From: Euonymus europaeus
Lineage: Eukaryota; Streptophyta; Magnoliopsida; Celastrales; Celastraceae
Direction of reading: 5' to 3'
DNA length: 64,000 nucleotides
Assembly (NCBI GenBank): GCA_963580455.1
Contig: OY756967.1
Location: forward strand, 8,020,501-8,084,500
Position numbers and translations under genes: made by a program. Below are positions 45,012 to 56,245 of this stretch, one piece after another. Numbering within the stretch: the first letter of the stretch is position 1; the number at the start of each line of letters is the position of its first letter. Under the pieces are notes generated by a model. That model did not search any database and was not told the origin of the DNA. It saw nothing but the letters and a program-made list of their open reading frames with translations.

Positions 45012-46806
45012 AAATCCCCCAAACTTACATCTTGCTTGTCCTCAAGCAAGAGTTTAAAAACATGGTAAAGATGAATTTTTCATGATAACCAGTAGAGATG
45101 TGGACTAGAGAAAAACAATGGCAAGACAAGAATTATATTATCAACAAAGTGTCCCGGACATCCTAAATCACACTTGCCTAAGGGAATGTGATCCACAATT
45201 ACCCTAAACACATGCACATCCACACAACCTCACTAGAATACACTCATAAAAGTATTTGTCACTTATGTGTTTATTGGGTTGTGTTTACACTCCTATAATT
45301 CCATACCAGCTGCCATATCCTTGCACATCAATCAAACCTCATTATGCCAAAGCAATGCTCCACCAATCAAAAGAACTACAAAACAATCAGACATTTCCGC
45401 ATAAGATCAAATAGCAAGAAAAACAAAGTTTTGGTACAGGAGAAAGTTCACAAAAAGAGGGAATAGGGTATAGGAAGGAAAACACCATGTGCAAAAAGGT
45501 GTAAAACACACATCCAACTATCAGCTCAATAAACCTAAATCCCTCCTGCCTATTGAAACTCCACTTCTAAACACACTAATCCCTACTCCTCTACATCCAG
45601 AACAAAATCCACACAGTAAGCAAATCATTTGTGCCTTCTAGTGCTTCTTGGAGATGCCACATCAACTGGCCCATCCTGGGTAGCCTACAAATGGCCTGCA
45701 ATATTCTGCTGTATATTTTCCAGAGTAGCCTCTATTTGCACCAAGTAAGACACCACCCTCTCTTTTACAGCTTCAATTCTTCCCATTCGATCAACTACCT
45801 GCCTTTTGCACTGATTGCATTTGCTCCATTTCAAATCCAAAATCCACAATTTTCTTCTAAAGCCTCAAGTCTACTTGCTTGGTTCTCTTCATTTTTTTCT
45901 TTTTTTTTTCTTTTTTTTTTTCATGGCAATAATCAAACGACACCGCATCACCCTACATACTGAAACCGCCACCTTAATTATGCGGCCGAAAACAGGCTGT
46001 AAATTTCCTACACCTTAGTCACAAAGAGGCTGCAAAAAGTATCACCCTGCACCAGAACTGACAACTCTCCTTCCTCCTTGAATATCACCCTACTACAACC
46101 TCTCTGCAAACTCTTTCCCCAACATTCATACCCCAAACTAAAACATCATATCAAACACCTTTAAGCACATGATTATCCTTGAAAGCAAGGAAAAAGGATA
46201 GAAGTTGGATTGGCTTTTGGCTCACACAAAGAAAGGCTTTTGTTTAAATGGCAAGAATCAGATGATTGAAATTTAGCATAGGCTGAGAGTCTAAGAAAAA
46301 TAATTGTACAGCATAGGGTCAGACAAATATGTGCAACACTTCATCATCTCAGTACAACAAAACCAGGCATTTTACTCAGTTGATATAATGCAAGTTCTAG
46401 CAAGCAAAGTAATGGAATTATAACACACATAATCTGCAGGCTACTCACTAAATGCTTAGATGCTTCAGTGACATGCATATTCAAGCAAAAGCTTCACACA
46501 AATCACCTTACAACAAGATATAATTTCAGCCCTACACATTCAAGACAAACAAAAACCAGCTTGCCAAAGTTTTATAAAAAGCGGAAAACCCTCCCCCAAA
46601 ATTAAATTTGACATTGTCCTCAATGGTAGAGAAGAAAGACCAAAAATTAACTTTGCGATGACGAAAATTAAAGTGCAATGAAAGAAAACAAAAAGGAGAC
46701 TTAGCTGGTTAAAAATGTTGAGTACGATGCTCCTCCACATGGGTTACCTCCCATGAAGTGCTAAATTTATTGTCTTCAGCCGGACATAACCACATTGTGG
46801 CTAGGA
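45012..46806 (-). other. 3' non-coding/env-like remnant of the Athila derivative
   Basis: About 1.8 kb between the last ORF and the 3' LTR. A short coherent minus-strand stretch near 45,620-45,800 reads RMGRIEAVKERVVSYLVQIE, helical and probably the end of the env-like region of Athila elements. It contains T-rich runs at 45,890-45,925. No complete ORF. Confidence 0.45.
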
Positions 46807-48570
46807 CTAAGGTGGATCAAAATTGAAGTTGTCCTCCAGGGTGATAGGGACTGAATCCCAATAAGGCTTCACACGATGCCTATGAACTTTAAAAGTCTGA
46901 TTGGAGGTTAGGTGCTGCAGATCAAGTGCTCCATAAGGATAAACTGTCTTCACTAAGGAGGGACCTTGCCATCTTGATTTCAGCTTACTTGGGAATAGGT
47001 GCAAACGCAAGTTGTAAACAAGAAACTTTTGCCCTTTGAAAATTTTTTTCTGCGTAAGCTTCCTATCATGGTATTTCTTTAAGCGCTTCTTGTACAACTT
47101 TGCATTCTCATAGATTTCTTCCATGTATGGGTTCAGCCGCCTTTGTGCATTTCTGGAATGCTTAGCTTCCTCCCCCAAACTTAGAGTTGCAGCCACAATA
47201 ATGGGTAAAGTGTTGTCCTCTCCTAAATAGATGTATTTCAAATGACTAGGCAGCTGCTTCAGCTCCAACTTTGGTGCTTTCACTGTAGAAGAAGCAAAAG
47301 ATGAATTAGTAGGCATTTGTTGTTCAAAAGAAGGAGTACCCTTACCAACATATGGTTTATCCAACTGGACTGCCTGAATAGCCTCTTCTATGCAGCTGCC
47401 ATGCACTATGGTACTTGTAATCAATGTTTTATCATCCAAGCCTTGGGCCATCACCTTCTCCAAAGGGTCTCCACAAGATACCTGAAAAACCTTACTCGCA
47501 AGATCATTTATAGTATCAACATTAAAACAATCTCTATGATCATCATGAGACTTAAGAGCTTCAAACACACGAAATTCTAGCTCTTGATCATTTACCTTCA
47601 TGGTGATAGTGCCCTTTTTCACACAAATATTCATATCAGCTGTGACCATAAAAGGTCGACCAAGAATTATAGGTAGAGGTGAAGATGTTAGACTATCCTC
47701 CATATCTAACACAACGAAATCAGCTGGTAAAATCAGACCTTGCACAGATACTAAAACATCCTCTAAAATGCCCCTAGGTCTCTTAATAGTTCGATCAGCC
47801 AATTGCAATGTTATGGAAGTGGGCTGAAGTTCTCCTAGACCAAGCTTCTCATACACAGAAAAAGGAAGCAAGTTAATACTAGCACCAAGGTCTAACAAAG
47901 CCTTTTCGAAAAATTGATTCCCCACTTTACAAGGGATGGTGAAAGTACCAGCATCCTTAAGCTTAGGAGGAAGCTTATGTAATAAAACAGCACTCACCTC
48001 TTCAGTCAAAGCAACTTTCTCATGCTCAACAAATTTTCTCTTATTTGTACAACAATCTTTTAAAAATTTAGCATAAGAAGGAATTTGCTTAATAGCATCA
48101 AGCAATGGAATATTAATCTCAACCTTACGCAAATTTTCAAAGATATCTAGAGCTTTAGAGTCAAGTTTCTTTTTAGCAAACCTTTGTGGGAAAGGTGGAG
48201 GATCTCTTCCCCAGTCTTTTGGAGCCACTGGTGCAGAACTGCACCCTTGTTGCACCCTTTCTGCGACTGAACCAGTGCAGTTTTTTTCTTCCAGTGGAGG
48301 TCTTTCAACCTTGTTGTCCACAGCTTTGCCACTCCTCAGTGTTGTAACAGCCATTGCATGTTCCAAACCAGCTGGATTATTAACGACCTGAGCTGGAAGC
48401 TCTCCCTTTTTCCTCTCACTCATCTCCTTAGCCATTTGACCCATTTGTGTCTCTAATTTCTGAATGGCTTGAGTTGTTTGTTGCATAAACTGCATCATGG
48501 ATACCTCCAGGTCACTTTTTTTTTGCTGGTTGAACAACTGAAGCTGGAACATTAGCAGCAGACTGGTCAT
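46807..48570 (-). CDS. Protease fused to integrase C-terminus (Athila derivative)
   Basis: An open frame of 587 codons. It opens in the overlap with gag and continues the Gag C-terminal region (VSMMQFMQQTTQAIQKLETQ). The aspartic protease is at about residues 225-330 (ALLDLGASINLLPFSVYEKL, then LPIILGRPFM). After LKYIYLGEDNTLPIIVAATL, which normally leads into RT, it passes at about residues 465-485 (47,115-47,175) directly into ENAKLYKKRLKKYHD and LFPSKLKSRWQGP, the integrase C-terminal region. The join keeps the frame, so a deletion of several kb has produced a single open product. RT, RNase H and the catalytic integrase core are missing. The ORF is remarkably undamaged for a deleted element. 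Whether it is translated depends on a frameshift at the gag end. Confidence 0.85.
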   Translation of the reverse strand: MTSLLLMFQLQLFNQQKKSDLEVSMMQFMQQTTQAIQKLETQMGQMAKEMSERKKGELPAQVVNNPAGLEHAMAVTTLRSGKAVDNKVERPPLEEKNCTGSVAERVQQGCSSAPVAPKDWGRDPPPFPQRFAKKKLDSKALDIFENLRKVEINIPLLDAIKQIPSYAKFLKDCCTNKRKFVEHEKVALTEEVSAVLLHKLPPKLKDAGTFTIPCKVGNQFFEKALLDLGASINLLPFSVYEKLGLGELQPTSITLQLADRTIKRPRGILEDVLVSVQGLILPADFVVLDMEDSLTSSPLPIILGRPFMVTADMNICVKKGTITMKVNDQELEFRVFEALKSHDDHRDCFNVDTINDLASKVFQVSCGDPLEKVMAQGLDDKTLITSTIVHGSCIEEAIQAVQLDKPYVGKGTPSFEQQMPTNSSFASSTVKAPKLELKQLPSHLKYIYLGEDNTLPIIVAATLSLGEEAKHSRNAQRRLNPYMEEIYENAKLYKKRLKKYHDRKLTQKKIFKGQKFLVYNLRLHLFPSKLKSRWQGPSLVKTVYPYGALDLQHLTSNQTFKVHRHRVKPYWDSVPITLEDNFNFDPP

Positions 48571-49651
48571 TCTTCCAAGAAAAATTAGGATGGATTCTCC
48601 AAGGATACTGCTGGTTGCTTTGATTAAAATTCATTTGGCCCATATACTTGGCCTCCTCTTGCTCTGTCATAGCAGTCAATGGACATGCCTCAGTAGCATG
48701 TTCTTGATGTGAGCAAATAGCACATACCACAGTGGATCGTGATGAAGTAGATGCATTAGCCAAGTTCATCCCCTTCAGAGAATCAACCAAGAGATCCATT
48801 TTCCGGTTCAGATTCCCAATTTCAGCTTGCACCATAGTATCTGAACTTACCTCATACACACCTTGTCTCTTAGAGGAACCCTTAGTTCTTGTGGAAAATT
48901 GTTGGGAATCTTCACTCAATTCCTCAAACAACTCCATTGCCTCTTCACTACTCTTCCTCATCAACGCCCCATTACATGCTGAATCAACCTTCATCCTATT
49001 GACCTCATTCAACCCTTCATAGAAGTGCAAAACAATGTCATCTTTGTGCAAGTTGTTGGTTGGGCAGCGAGCTAGGCGAACCTTGAAATCTTTCCAAGCT
49101 TCATAGAAGAGATCACCATCTTTTTGTTGGAAATTTTGGATCTCCCTTACAAGTTGCTTGGTCCTATGAGCTGGGAAAAATTCTCTCAAGAACTTTGTAG
49201 CCATTTGCTCCCATGTAACAATGGAACCCGTTTCAATCGTGTTGTACCACATCTTGGCTCCTCCTCTTAGCGTGAAGGGAAACAACATGAGCTTCAAATT
49301 ATCAGCCGTGATGCCCGTCATGTTTTGTGTTCGACAAAGATCGGTAAAATCTTTCAAGTGTTGGTGGGGATCTTCATCAAACCTCCCCTCATAGTGAGGC
49401 ACTGAATTCAGCAATTGAGGTGCCAGGCTGAATGTGGCTGCTCTGTTGGGCTGATATGCAATGCAAGATGGTTGGGCAACATTTCGTGGAATGTATCGGT
49501 TCATCATAGGAACCCTTTCATTACCCGCATCTTCTGCATCAACAATGGGATTATTCTCAGCCATATTCTTCCTTGTAAGTGCTCTGGTCGTTCTCTCTAT
49601 TTCAGGATCTAACTCTTCTAACTTCTTGTCTTGAGAACGTGTATTGACCAT
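48512..49651 (-). CDS. Gag (Athila derivative)
   Basis: 379 codons from ATG at 49,651. Starts MVNTRSQDKKLEELDPEIER. The capsid-type core contains LKLMLFPFTLRGGAKMWYNT and WEQMATKFLREFFPAHRTKQ (about residues 125-170). A variant zinc knuckle CAICSHQEHATEAC (CX2CX4HX4C) is at about 312-325. It ends QPAKKK and a TGA immediately after a run of nine A (nine T in window orientation, 48,516-48,524). The protease frame continues through the same run shifted by one, so Gag and protease are joined only if the ribosome slips or if the run length varies. Gag packages the RNA; with trans-supplied RT this could let the element move. Confidence 0.88.
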   Translation of the reverse strand: MVNTRSQDKKLEELDPEIERTTRALTRKNMAENNPIVDAEDAGNERVPMMNRYIPRNVAQPSCIAYQPNRAATFSLAPQLLNSVPHYEGRFDEDPHQHLKDFTDLCRTQNMTGITADNLKLMLFPFTLRGGAKMWYNTIETGSIVTWEQMATKFLREFFPAHRTKQLVREIQNFQQKDGDLFYEAWKDFKVRLARCPTNNLHKDDIVLHFYEGLNEVNRMKVDSACNGALMRKSSEEAMELFEELSEDSQQFSTRTKGSSKRQGVYEVSSDTMVQAEIGNLNRKMDLLVDSLKGMNLANASTSSRSTVVCAICSHQEHATEACPLTAMTEQEEAKYMGQMNFNQSNQQYPWRIHPNFSWKNDQSAANVPASVVQPAKKK

Positions 49652-49788
49652 GCACTTTCAAGGAACAAAAGAGAACCCCCTGCAAAATAAAAATACAATG
49701 TAAGGCTTTGAAACACTAAACTAACCACTAAATAAATATATAAATAAAACTTATTGCTAAACGCTTGACCGGTAATGGACTTAACAGT

Positions 49789-49805
49789 CCCCGGCAACGG
49801 CGCCA
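49789..49805 (-). other. Primer-binding site, tRNA-Asp type
   Basis: CCCCGGCAACGGCGCCA in window orientation equals the last 17 bases of plant tRNA-Asp including CCA. It lies six bases from the LTR edge. Confidence 0.85.
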
Positions 49806-49811
49806 AAAACT

Positions 49812-51051
49812 TGGTCGATATAAAATATCGCAAGTTAACCTTGCAATATTAAATAAAGACGGGTCTTACCCTATCCGCAAGTGTACGTGTCGTAAATAGT
49901 ATAAAAGCGAATGGGATCGTATCCACAGAGACTGCTCAATTACCGAACAAACTACAAAGCAATAATTAAACTAAAATGCAAAGAGAAATCAAATATGAAA
50001 ATGCTGAATAAAAGTGGCTGAAATGGATGTAAATTAATGCGGAAAGCTTAGCTTGGGTTAGTCTCGTTCTTGTACTATCACTCGGTTACAAAATTCCAAT
50101 TGCAATCACACAATTTAAAGAATTAATGACGTCAATCAAGAGACCTTGGTCCGGCTCTCTTGATTCTAACTTTCCTAAGCAATGATCTTGGCTTTGGTCC
50201 AGCCCAAAATCGTTTCTTATCATAGGAATCTTGGTTAGTGTACCCTAAGGATTTCCTAAGATAAGCATAAGAACAAGAAAGTCGACAATCACACAACCTT
50301 AAGCAATGGTGTATTACCTAATAAATTGTGTTCACAAATCCCAAATCTAGACCTTAATCAGATTTTTGTCACTTGTTAGACACCGGGTATTGGTCAGCCG
50401 AATGTGCCTAACTAACAGTTCCCCAACATCATGAAGTTGATCAGACATTCACAATAACAAGAAATCATCAATTAATTCAGAGATTCATAAATTAATCCTA
50501 GTGTAATCAACCATAGAATTGTTCAACCAAGATCAAATACAAGAACTAACCAAACCCAAGCTAATAAGTTTCTTAGTTACACATATACATATTCAAATAC
50601 ATAAATGAAAACCCAAAACCAGTTGTAGAGAAGAGTCCACTTGATCTTTGTGTCTTCTTCCTTCAATCCCCCAGCTCTTCTTTCTCCTCTGCTGTGTATC
50701 TCTTCTTGAATGTCTACTGCCGTGTGTGTCTCCTCTTCAATATGTCTACTGCCTCTTTTCTCTCTTTTCTTTCTTCCACTTTTCTAATTTTAGTAAGTTT
50801 ACTTTTTGTTCCTTGGAAAAGATCTCACAAAGACATATATGCCCTCCTTGCCACGTAAGCAGTTAAATTGGTCGTCATTTCTCCTGCCCAGATTTGCAGC
50901 CGCAGAAAGGTCGCAAATCCTTCCAGAATAGCTATTTCACAAACAGCAACACCTGACATATAAACATATGCTTGGGCAGTATTTCGATCTTGAAATCATA
51001 CCAATTACAACAATTAAAGCTCAGAATTATAGGTGCATTCTACACCTATCA
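49812..51051 (-). repeat. Athila derivative 5' LTR
   Basis: 1,240 bp, more than 99% identical to the LTR at 43,771 by eye. It is followed directly by the duplicated AGAAC. Confidence 0.95.
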
Positions 51052-53439
51052 AGAACCCTATGTAGCCTTTTTTCAGCTACTCCATGTAGCGTTACCATTA
51101 CTCTTGGTGTTCTAAAAAAATATGTATAATTTTATTTCACCCGAATCCCCTTTAGTTGTACCAAAAAATCTCTATTATCCCTTAAAGCTTCCTAGAAAAT
51201 CTGTCTGCCTCCCCATAAATTTCAATGTCAGTAATAATTTCCACTTGTTACTGTTTAACTCACTGAACAAACTAGCCTACTATAGCATGCTCTCCAAGCC
51301 TCGGTAAGCCCATCTAATTCTAGGGATAATAAGTACCTCTCTTTCCATCCACAGTTATTATTATTATCAGATTCACAAAATAAATCTCCCGAATATACAC
51401 CCACTCTCACATGGATATAGACTATACACCTTTAGTTCTCAATCACCCACCATTTCTCAATTTTTACCATCATATTGACATATTGAAGTAAACACCTAAT
51501 GTCCACATTTCTCACCAAGAATTTCCTAATACCTACCATTAGTTCCATTTATTTACCATCTAGTGTTATCAAATAAAAGCATCAATACCTCACCAAATAT
51601 CTAGTACCTTCCAACAGTTGGAACCTTTATTTTGTTGTTTTTGTTGTTGTTCCCAAGCAAACTCTTTTTGCCATATCATTCCATACATAATGTCATTCAT
51701 TTATTCCTAAGTAAATCTTTATCCCTTTGCTTTAACTCTACCCCTTTAGAAAATTTCATTCCCCAAATTTAATACACATTTACAATCTCCATGAGAATTT
51801 TCCTCAAGGATGTCGGTCTTTTCTACGAAGTCGCTTTCTTCATGAACAGTAAACTGTGAGTCCATCACTCAACTATAACCTTTCATAATAAGTCTCAATG
51901 ATTCTACATATAACACACTATCACATTCATTTCTTTTATGCAAGTGTCCCTTAAAACACCATCTCCTAACCTACTCACATCACCCAGCAATCCCCATTTG
52001 AATAATATTAGCTACCTAAATAAATATTTATCGTAGTTATTCACCAACTTCCAAGGTATGAGTAACGAGCTACCATCGAGCCTTGGGTGCTTTGATGCAA
52101 TCTAACGTACATCTCTCTTCTATACCTCTTATACCCCTTTTTCATATTTATTTATTTCCACAAATTTCATTTCAATTGTTTTGAGTCAATTACCAGCTCA
52201 ATTACATTAATTTCCTATACCATTTCATAGTATAACATCATCGATCAATCTCCAATCCCAAACCACTAATTTATCAATATCCTCTCATATGCACCATCAT
52301 GCCCCATGACACTCGATGCAACTCAAACATATTTCCCATTCTCTTTAATGTTTTAAAATAATTTTGATTTATTTTCTCAAATGAATTCACTCACTAATGA
52401 TTTCAAGTAATCCACCATGATAGTTCCTGCCCAAACACATAAGCAATGACCCAATCCTATTTTCCAAGCCCACTTGCACGTGCATAAGCTCCGCAGAACC
52501 CTGAAAAACTATTTGCCTTTTATTCGAGACACATCATGAATAAACTAGCACTCTATCTCATCTTTCACGAGTAATGTCTAGGTTTAAAACCCCCATATCA
52601 CCTGGCATCTCGCAGCTGGCTCTTACCCAAATCAATCAAACCCAAACACCAATGTCAATATAGAGTATCACATCCCGTAATCCCTACATCATGTGGCAGC
52701 TCACAGACTGCTTTGACCCAATCAACAAAGTCCAAGCATCCACACCAATGTTGGGCATCACATTCCACAACTCCTCCATCATGTGGTAACTAACCAGCTT
52801 GTGTTGACCCAAATTAGCCAAGCTCAAGCATCCACTATGATACTAGGTTTCATAACCCATACATTTACCACTACTCCATCCAAAGTCACCCCAAAAGGCT
52901 TTACAGAGTATGCCGATACAAAGATCATTTATCATAACTTAGGCCATCCTTACATTAGCCTAAAGGAAATACTCTACAATCAAACAAGTTAATTTATCAC
53001 CTATCAAAAAATTTCAAGTGGTACTAGTAAGTATCCTTGGCACTCCCACACAATTTTGTTTTCTTTCTATGCTCCTAAAGGAACACAAATGTCTAAATCA
53101 CACGATACCCTCGTCTAACAACAAAGAATACAAGAAATACCTCCAACGAAGTCGAGATTCTCAAGAGTCTCCTAAGGTTCCAATGCATGATTACTCCCAT
53201 CTATCAAAGCTAGCTGGTGTAGAGGTTGTAAACCCAATGTCTACGCTAGTTGTGAACCTCCATAGCTCTGTGGACACTCCTTCTTCTTGTGGCCGATCAT
53301 GACACACTCGAAGCACTTGAATCCTGTAGCTCTACACTGACACTATTTATGGCCTCCATTTTTGCCAAGGAGAATCCTACTATTTTCCCCAGCAAGTGGT
53401 ATAATAGTGGGAGGGTCTAGGTTTCTTAAAGAAGAAATG

Positions 53440-54540
53440 ACATATATTAAATATGGTATCAAAAAATTTGTTGGGAGAATCAAACATTGGCTTGTGGAAA
53501 ATTCAAGTGAAAGATGCGTTAATTCAATTCGGGTTACACAAGGCATTAAGAGATAAACCAGTCATTGTTTCCAGTAGTGATTCTAGAGCTGGTTCGACAA
53601 GTAACTTTGGCGACACTAACAGTGTCTCTCGTTGGGGAGAGGATGTTGATTTTGATGTTGTTTGAAGGCAAATAAATCCTCATGGCATGCCGCTAGTTTT
53701 CGTAAAAGATGAGGTGTTACTGCTAGTGGATCTAGAGTTTGCACATGAGCATTGGTTTGGTATTGATGTAAGGTGTGTGGTGGAAAAAATATATTGATGG
53801 CTTATGAACTCTCAAGAAAGCCAAACGTGGGGGTTGCACCATAATTGTTTCAGTAAGTTTTTCGACATGAGTTGAAGTGAAATTCTTAGAATGGTGAATT
53901 CTAGGTGTGTACTCATAAAATGATGGAGTATGATGGTTCTCTGTATAGAGAATTATGACTTTTGGAGAAAATAGTGCTATAGTGAAAGTTGTGGGGTTTT
54001 TTTATTATCAAGGTGGACATTGTTGATATTGATCAAAAAAGTGTGGAATGGACCAAATTTTGAGTTAGTAAAGTCTTGATTTGATATGAAGTTAATGCAA
54101 AACATCACTTTCATCATATATATGTATATTACATACTATTCTAGGCCATGTTTAATGTTTATGTTAACGACAAGTGGATTGGGCTTTGATATGGTTTTTT
54201 CGTCTTTTCTCATTGAGCCCATCATGTAGGCTATAAGCGTTTTTTTTTTTGGATGTTAGGTCTCTATAAAGTCCATAATATTGTCAACCATCAGGACCTC
54301 TTCATTTTTTTTACAGCAAATCATTTTCAACTTTTTTCTTTTGACTTGTGTTAAAAAAAAAACTACATAACTAGATGTGTAGTTTATGAACGGAGAAGAA
54401 GATGTTCGCTGTTACTCGATCGTTGTGTTGGTTCTATCAAAGATCAATCAGAAAAATCTTCAAAGGTAAAAATTTGGATTTGATAGATAGAATAACGATT
54501 TTTTTTTAATATTTTGTGCTCGTGTGCTGTATCAATGGAA
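53440..54540 (+). mobile_element. Internally deleted copia element
   Basis: A copia Gag N-terminus is read at 53,453-53,665 (GESNIGLWKIQVKDALIQFG, then LHKALRDKP). About 350 bp of non-coding DNA follows, then a PPT-like AAGGTGGACAT (54,012-54,020) and an LTR start TGTTGATATTG at about 54,021. Everything from protease through RNase H is missing. The far LTR end is not resolved; 54,540 is a guess based on where Athila coding sequence begins. Confidence 0.5.
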
Positions 54541-54569
54541 GCATCTTCCGAGTCATTCTGCTGCTTATG

Positions 54570-55110
54570 GCCAGCAGGGCATCATAGCGAGCGACGGCGA
54601 GAGATTTTAGAGATCTTATAGTGTATATGGGCTGACATATGGATTGATCTGAGCTACTATTATGTTCGGTCTTTTCTGGAGATTAGGAGGCGTGTTGAGG
54701 ATGAGAGTGTTGGTGTGAAGCAACTCTTTTTGCCTCGTATTATCATGCGGTTAGTGGCTCATCTTGGAGCGATCCCTCTCGATATGCGCCCCGAGACCCT
54801 TCTGATGGAAAAAGTCGACATGCGCCATTGGCACATCAGTATATCTCGTATGATAGATATTCCCGGCTGCTAATGCTGCTGCACCTACTATGCAGATGGA
54901 CGAGTTACGATCTCAGCTTACACAGCTTGAGAATGGTCAGCGCTCCCTGCAGCAGCAGTTCTAGGCCCATACGGAGTATGTCCAACAGCAATTCCAGGCA
55001 CAAACGGAGCAGACTCGGGCCATGCTCGACATATTGGCGGAGCTACGACGCGACCGCTATATCACATTTGCTCGTCGCGGACCCTCTGGCGGTTCCTCCT
55101 CCTAGACTCC
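54570..55110 (+). pseudogene. Athila env-like ORF remnant
   Basis: Reads WADIWIDLSYYYVRSFLEIR, then QLFLPRIIMRLVAHLGAIPL and a Gln-rich helical stretch (MDELRSQLTQLENGQRSLQQ), with several in-frame stops. This matches the third ORF found in Athila elements in position and character. No transmembrane function can be claimed. Confidence 0.5.
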
Positions 55111-56245
55111 ACCTCCAGGTTGTGTTTTTCTTGTCTTGTCCTCCATTTTATTCATATACCTGTTCGACGCTTTGAGGACAAAGCTTATTTTACAGTGGGG
55201 GGTGGGAGTACTTTATTTTGTATGTATTGCGCATTTTGGATATTGTCTGATCTGAATTTGACTGCTGGTACTTATTATATTTGTTTTTGATCAGAGCTGT
55301 TTAATCCCGTCTTTACCTCCTATATGCTTGAGTGAATTTTTGAAGTCTACTAGATTGCATAATAAATGAATTCACTTGCACTAAAGTGTTGTGGGGTATG
55401 ACTTGGACGGATATATGTGTTAACTGTGATTTCTGCCTGAGATGAGCTTGGACACATGTTGGTGATATGTTTGGCACTAGTTATTTATGTTGTGTACCCA
55501 AAAAAAAAAAAAAAACATGTTCCGCTCTTGCGTCTTATTAAGTAACCCGGGCTCTTGTCTAACCAACTCGAGTTTCGTGTAAAAAGATGAGACAACCATG
55601 ATGAACATTCTAGGCTAGCTTAACTTCGAAGCCTTTTCAATTCGAATAATTGATCTGAGGGGTGTCTTATCACCTAATGCCCTAAGCCAACTGATTGGGA
55701 GTCATTGGTCGAGAATTCGCTATATGGGTTGAGTAGAAAGCTTAATGGAGTAAGCATTGCACAGTCCTAGTTCAAAAAAAAAAAAAAAAAGAGAAAAGAG
55801 AAAAGCGAAAAGAAATAAGCATATATATATATATATATAAATAAATGTGCCTTGGTATTGCTACTTTGTTGTTTTTGCGATTCTTGGAATGCGACTATGT
55901 TTAATACATATATATAAACTCTTGGAAGCCACATGTTGACATTTTCTCTTGCACATCACACCACATTAAAGGAGCAATTGAGTAGACGGAAATTATTCGT
56001 TGAGTATATAGTGTGATGTAAGTGTGGGGTGTTTGCGCTCATTTGATAGAAACGTTTGTGGGTATCGTTCTTGTAAGCCCTCAGGAGACAACACTCCTCC
56101 ACTAGGGCACCTAGGGGTTTAACAGCTTGTTGCATATGCTAAATGCAACCGCGATTCCTGCGTCAGTGAGTTAGGATTTTACTTTTCATGAGTATCTTTA
56201 AATTAGTTGTACTCGAGGACGAGTAGGGTTTAAGTGTGGGGTGTT

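Larger units (their letters stand above)
43771..51051 (-). mobile_element. Non-autonomous Athila-like Ty3 element
   Basis: Two LTRs (1,241 and 1,240 bp) enclose 4.8 kb. The target-site duplication AGAAC is perfect (43,766-43,770 and 51,052-51,056). The PBS matches 17 bases of the 3' end of tRNA-Asp (49,789-49,805), the Athila type. In element orientation the PPT is AAGTTTGGGGGATTT (45,012-45,026). Internal coding consists of gag, then a protease joined to the integrase C-terminus; RT, RNase H and the integrase core are absent. The LTRs differ at about five positions, so insertion was recent. Confidence 0.93.
42761..53340 (-). mobile_element. Decayed internal region of the Tekay-like element, interrupted by an Athila derivative
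   Basis: PPT at 42,761-42,777, then about 1 kb of degraded sequence to 43,770. The insertion 43,771-51,051 follows, then about 2.3 kb more, ending in a zinc-knuckle remnant at about 53,260-53,340. That remnant reads GFKCFECVMIGHKKKECPQ on the minus strand, like the second Tekay knuckle. Without the insertion, PPT to knuckle is about 3.3 kb, close to 3.65 kb in the intact array units, so one element explains both flanks. Pol itself is too decayed for me to read. Confidence 0.5.

Noticed and set aside
45631..46018. Plus-strand 110-codon frame in the Athila derivative
   Set aside because: It covers T-rich sequence ending in Phe runs, antisense to the element, with no recognisable product.
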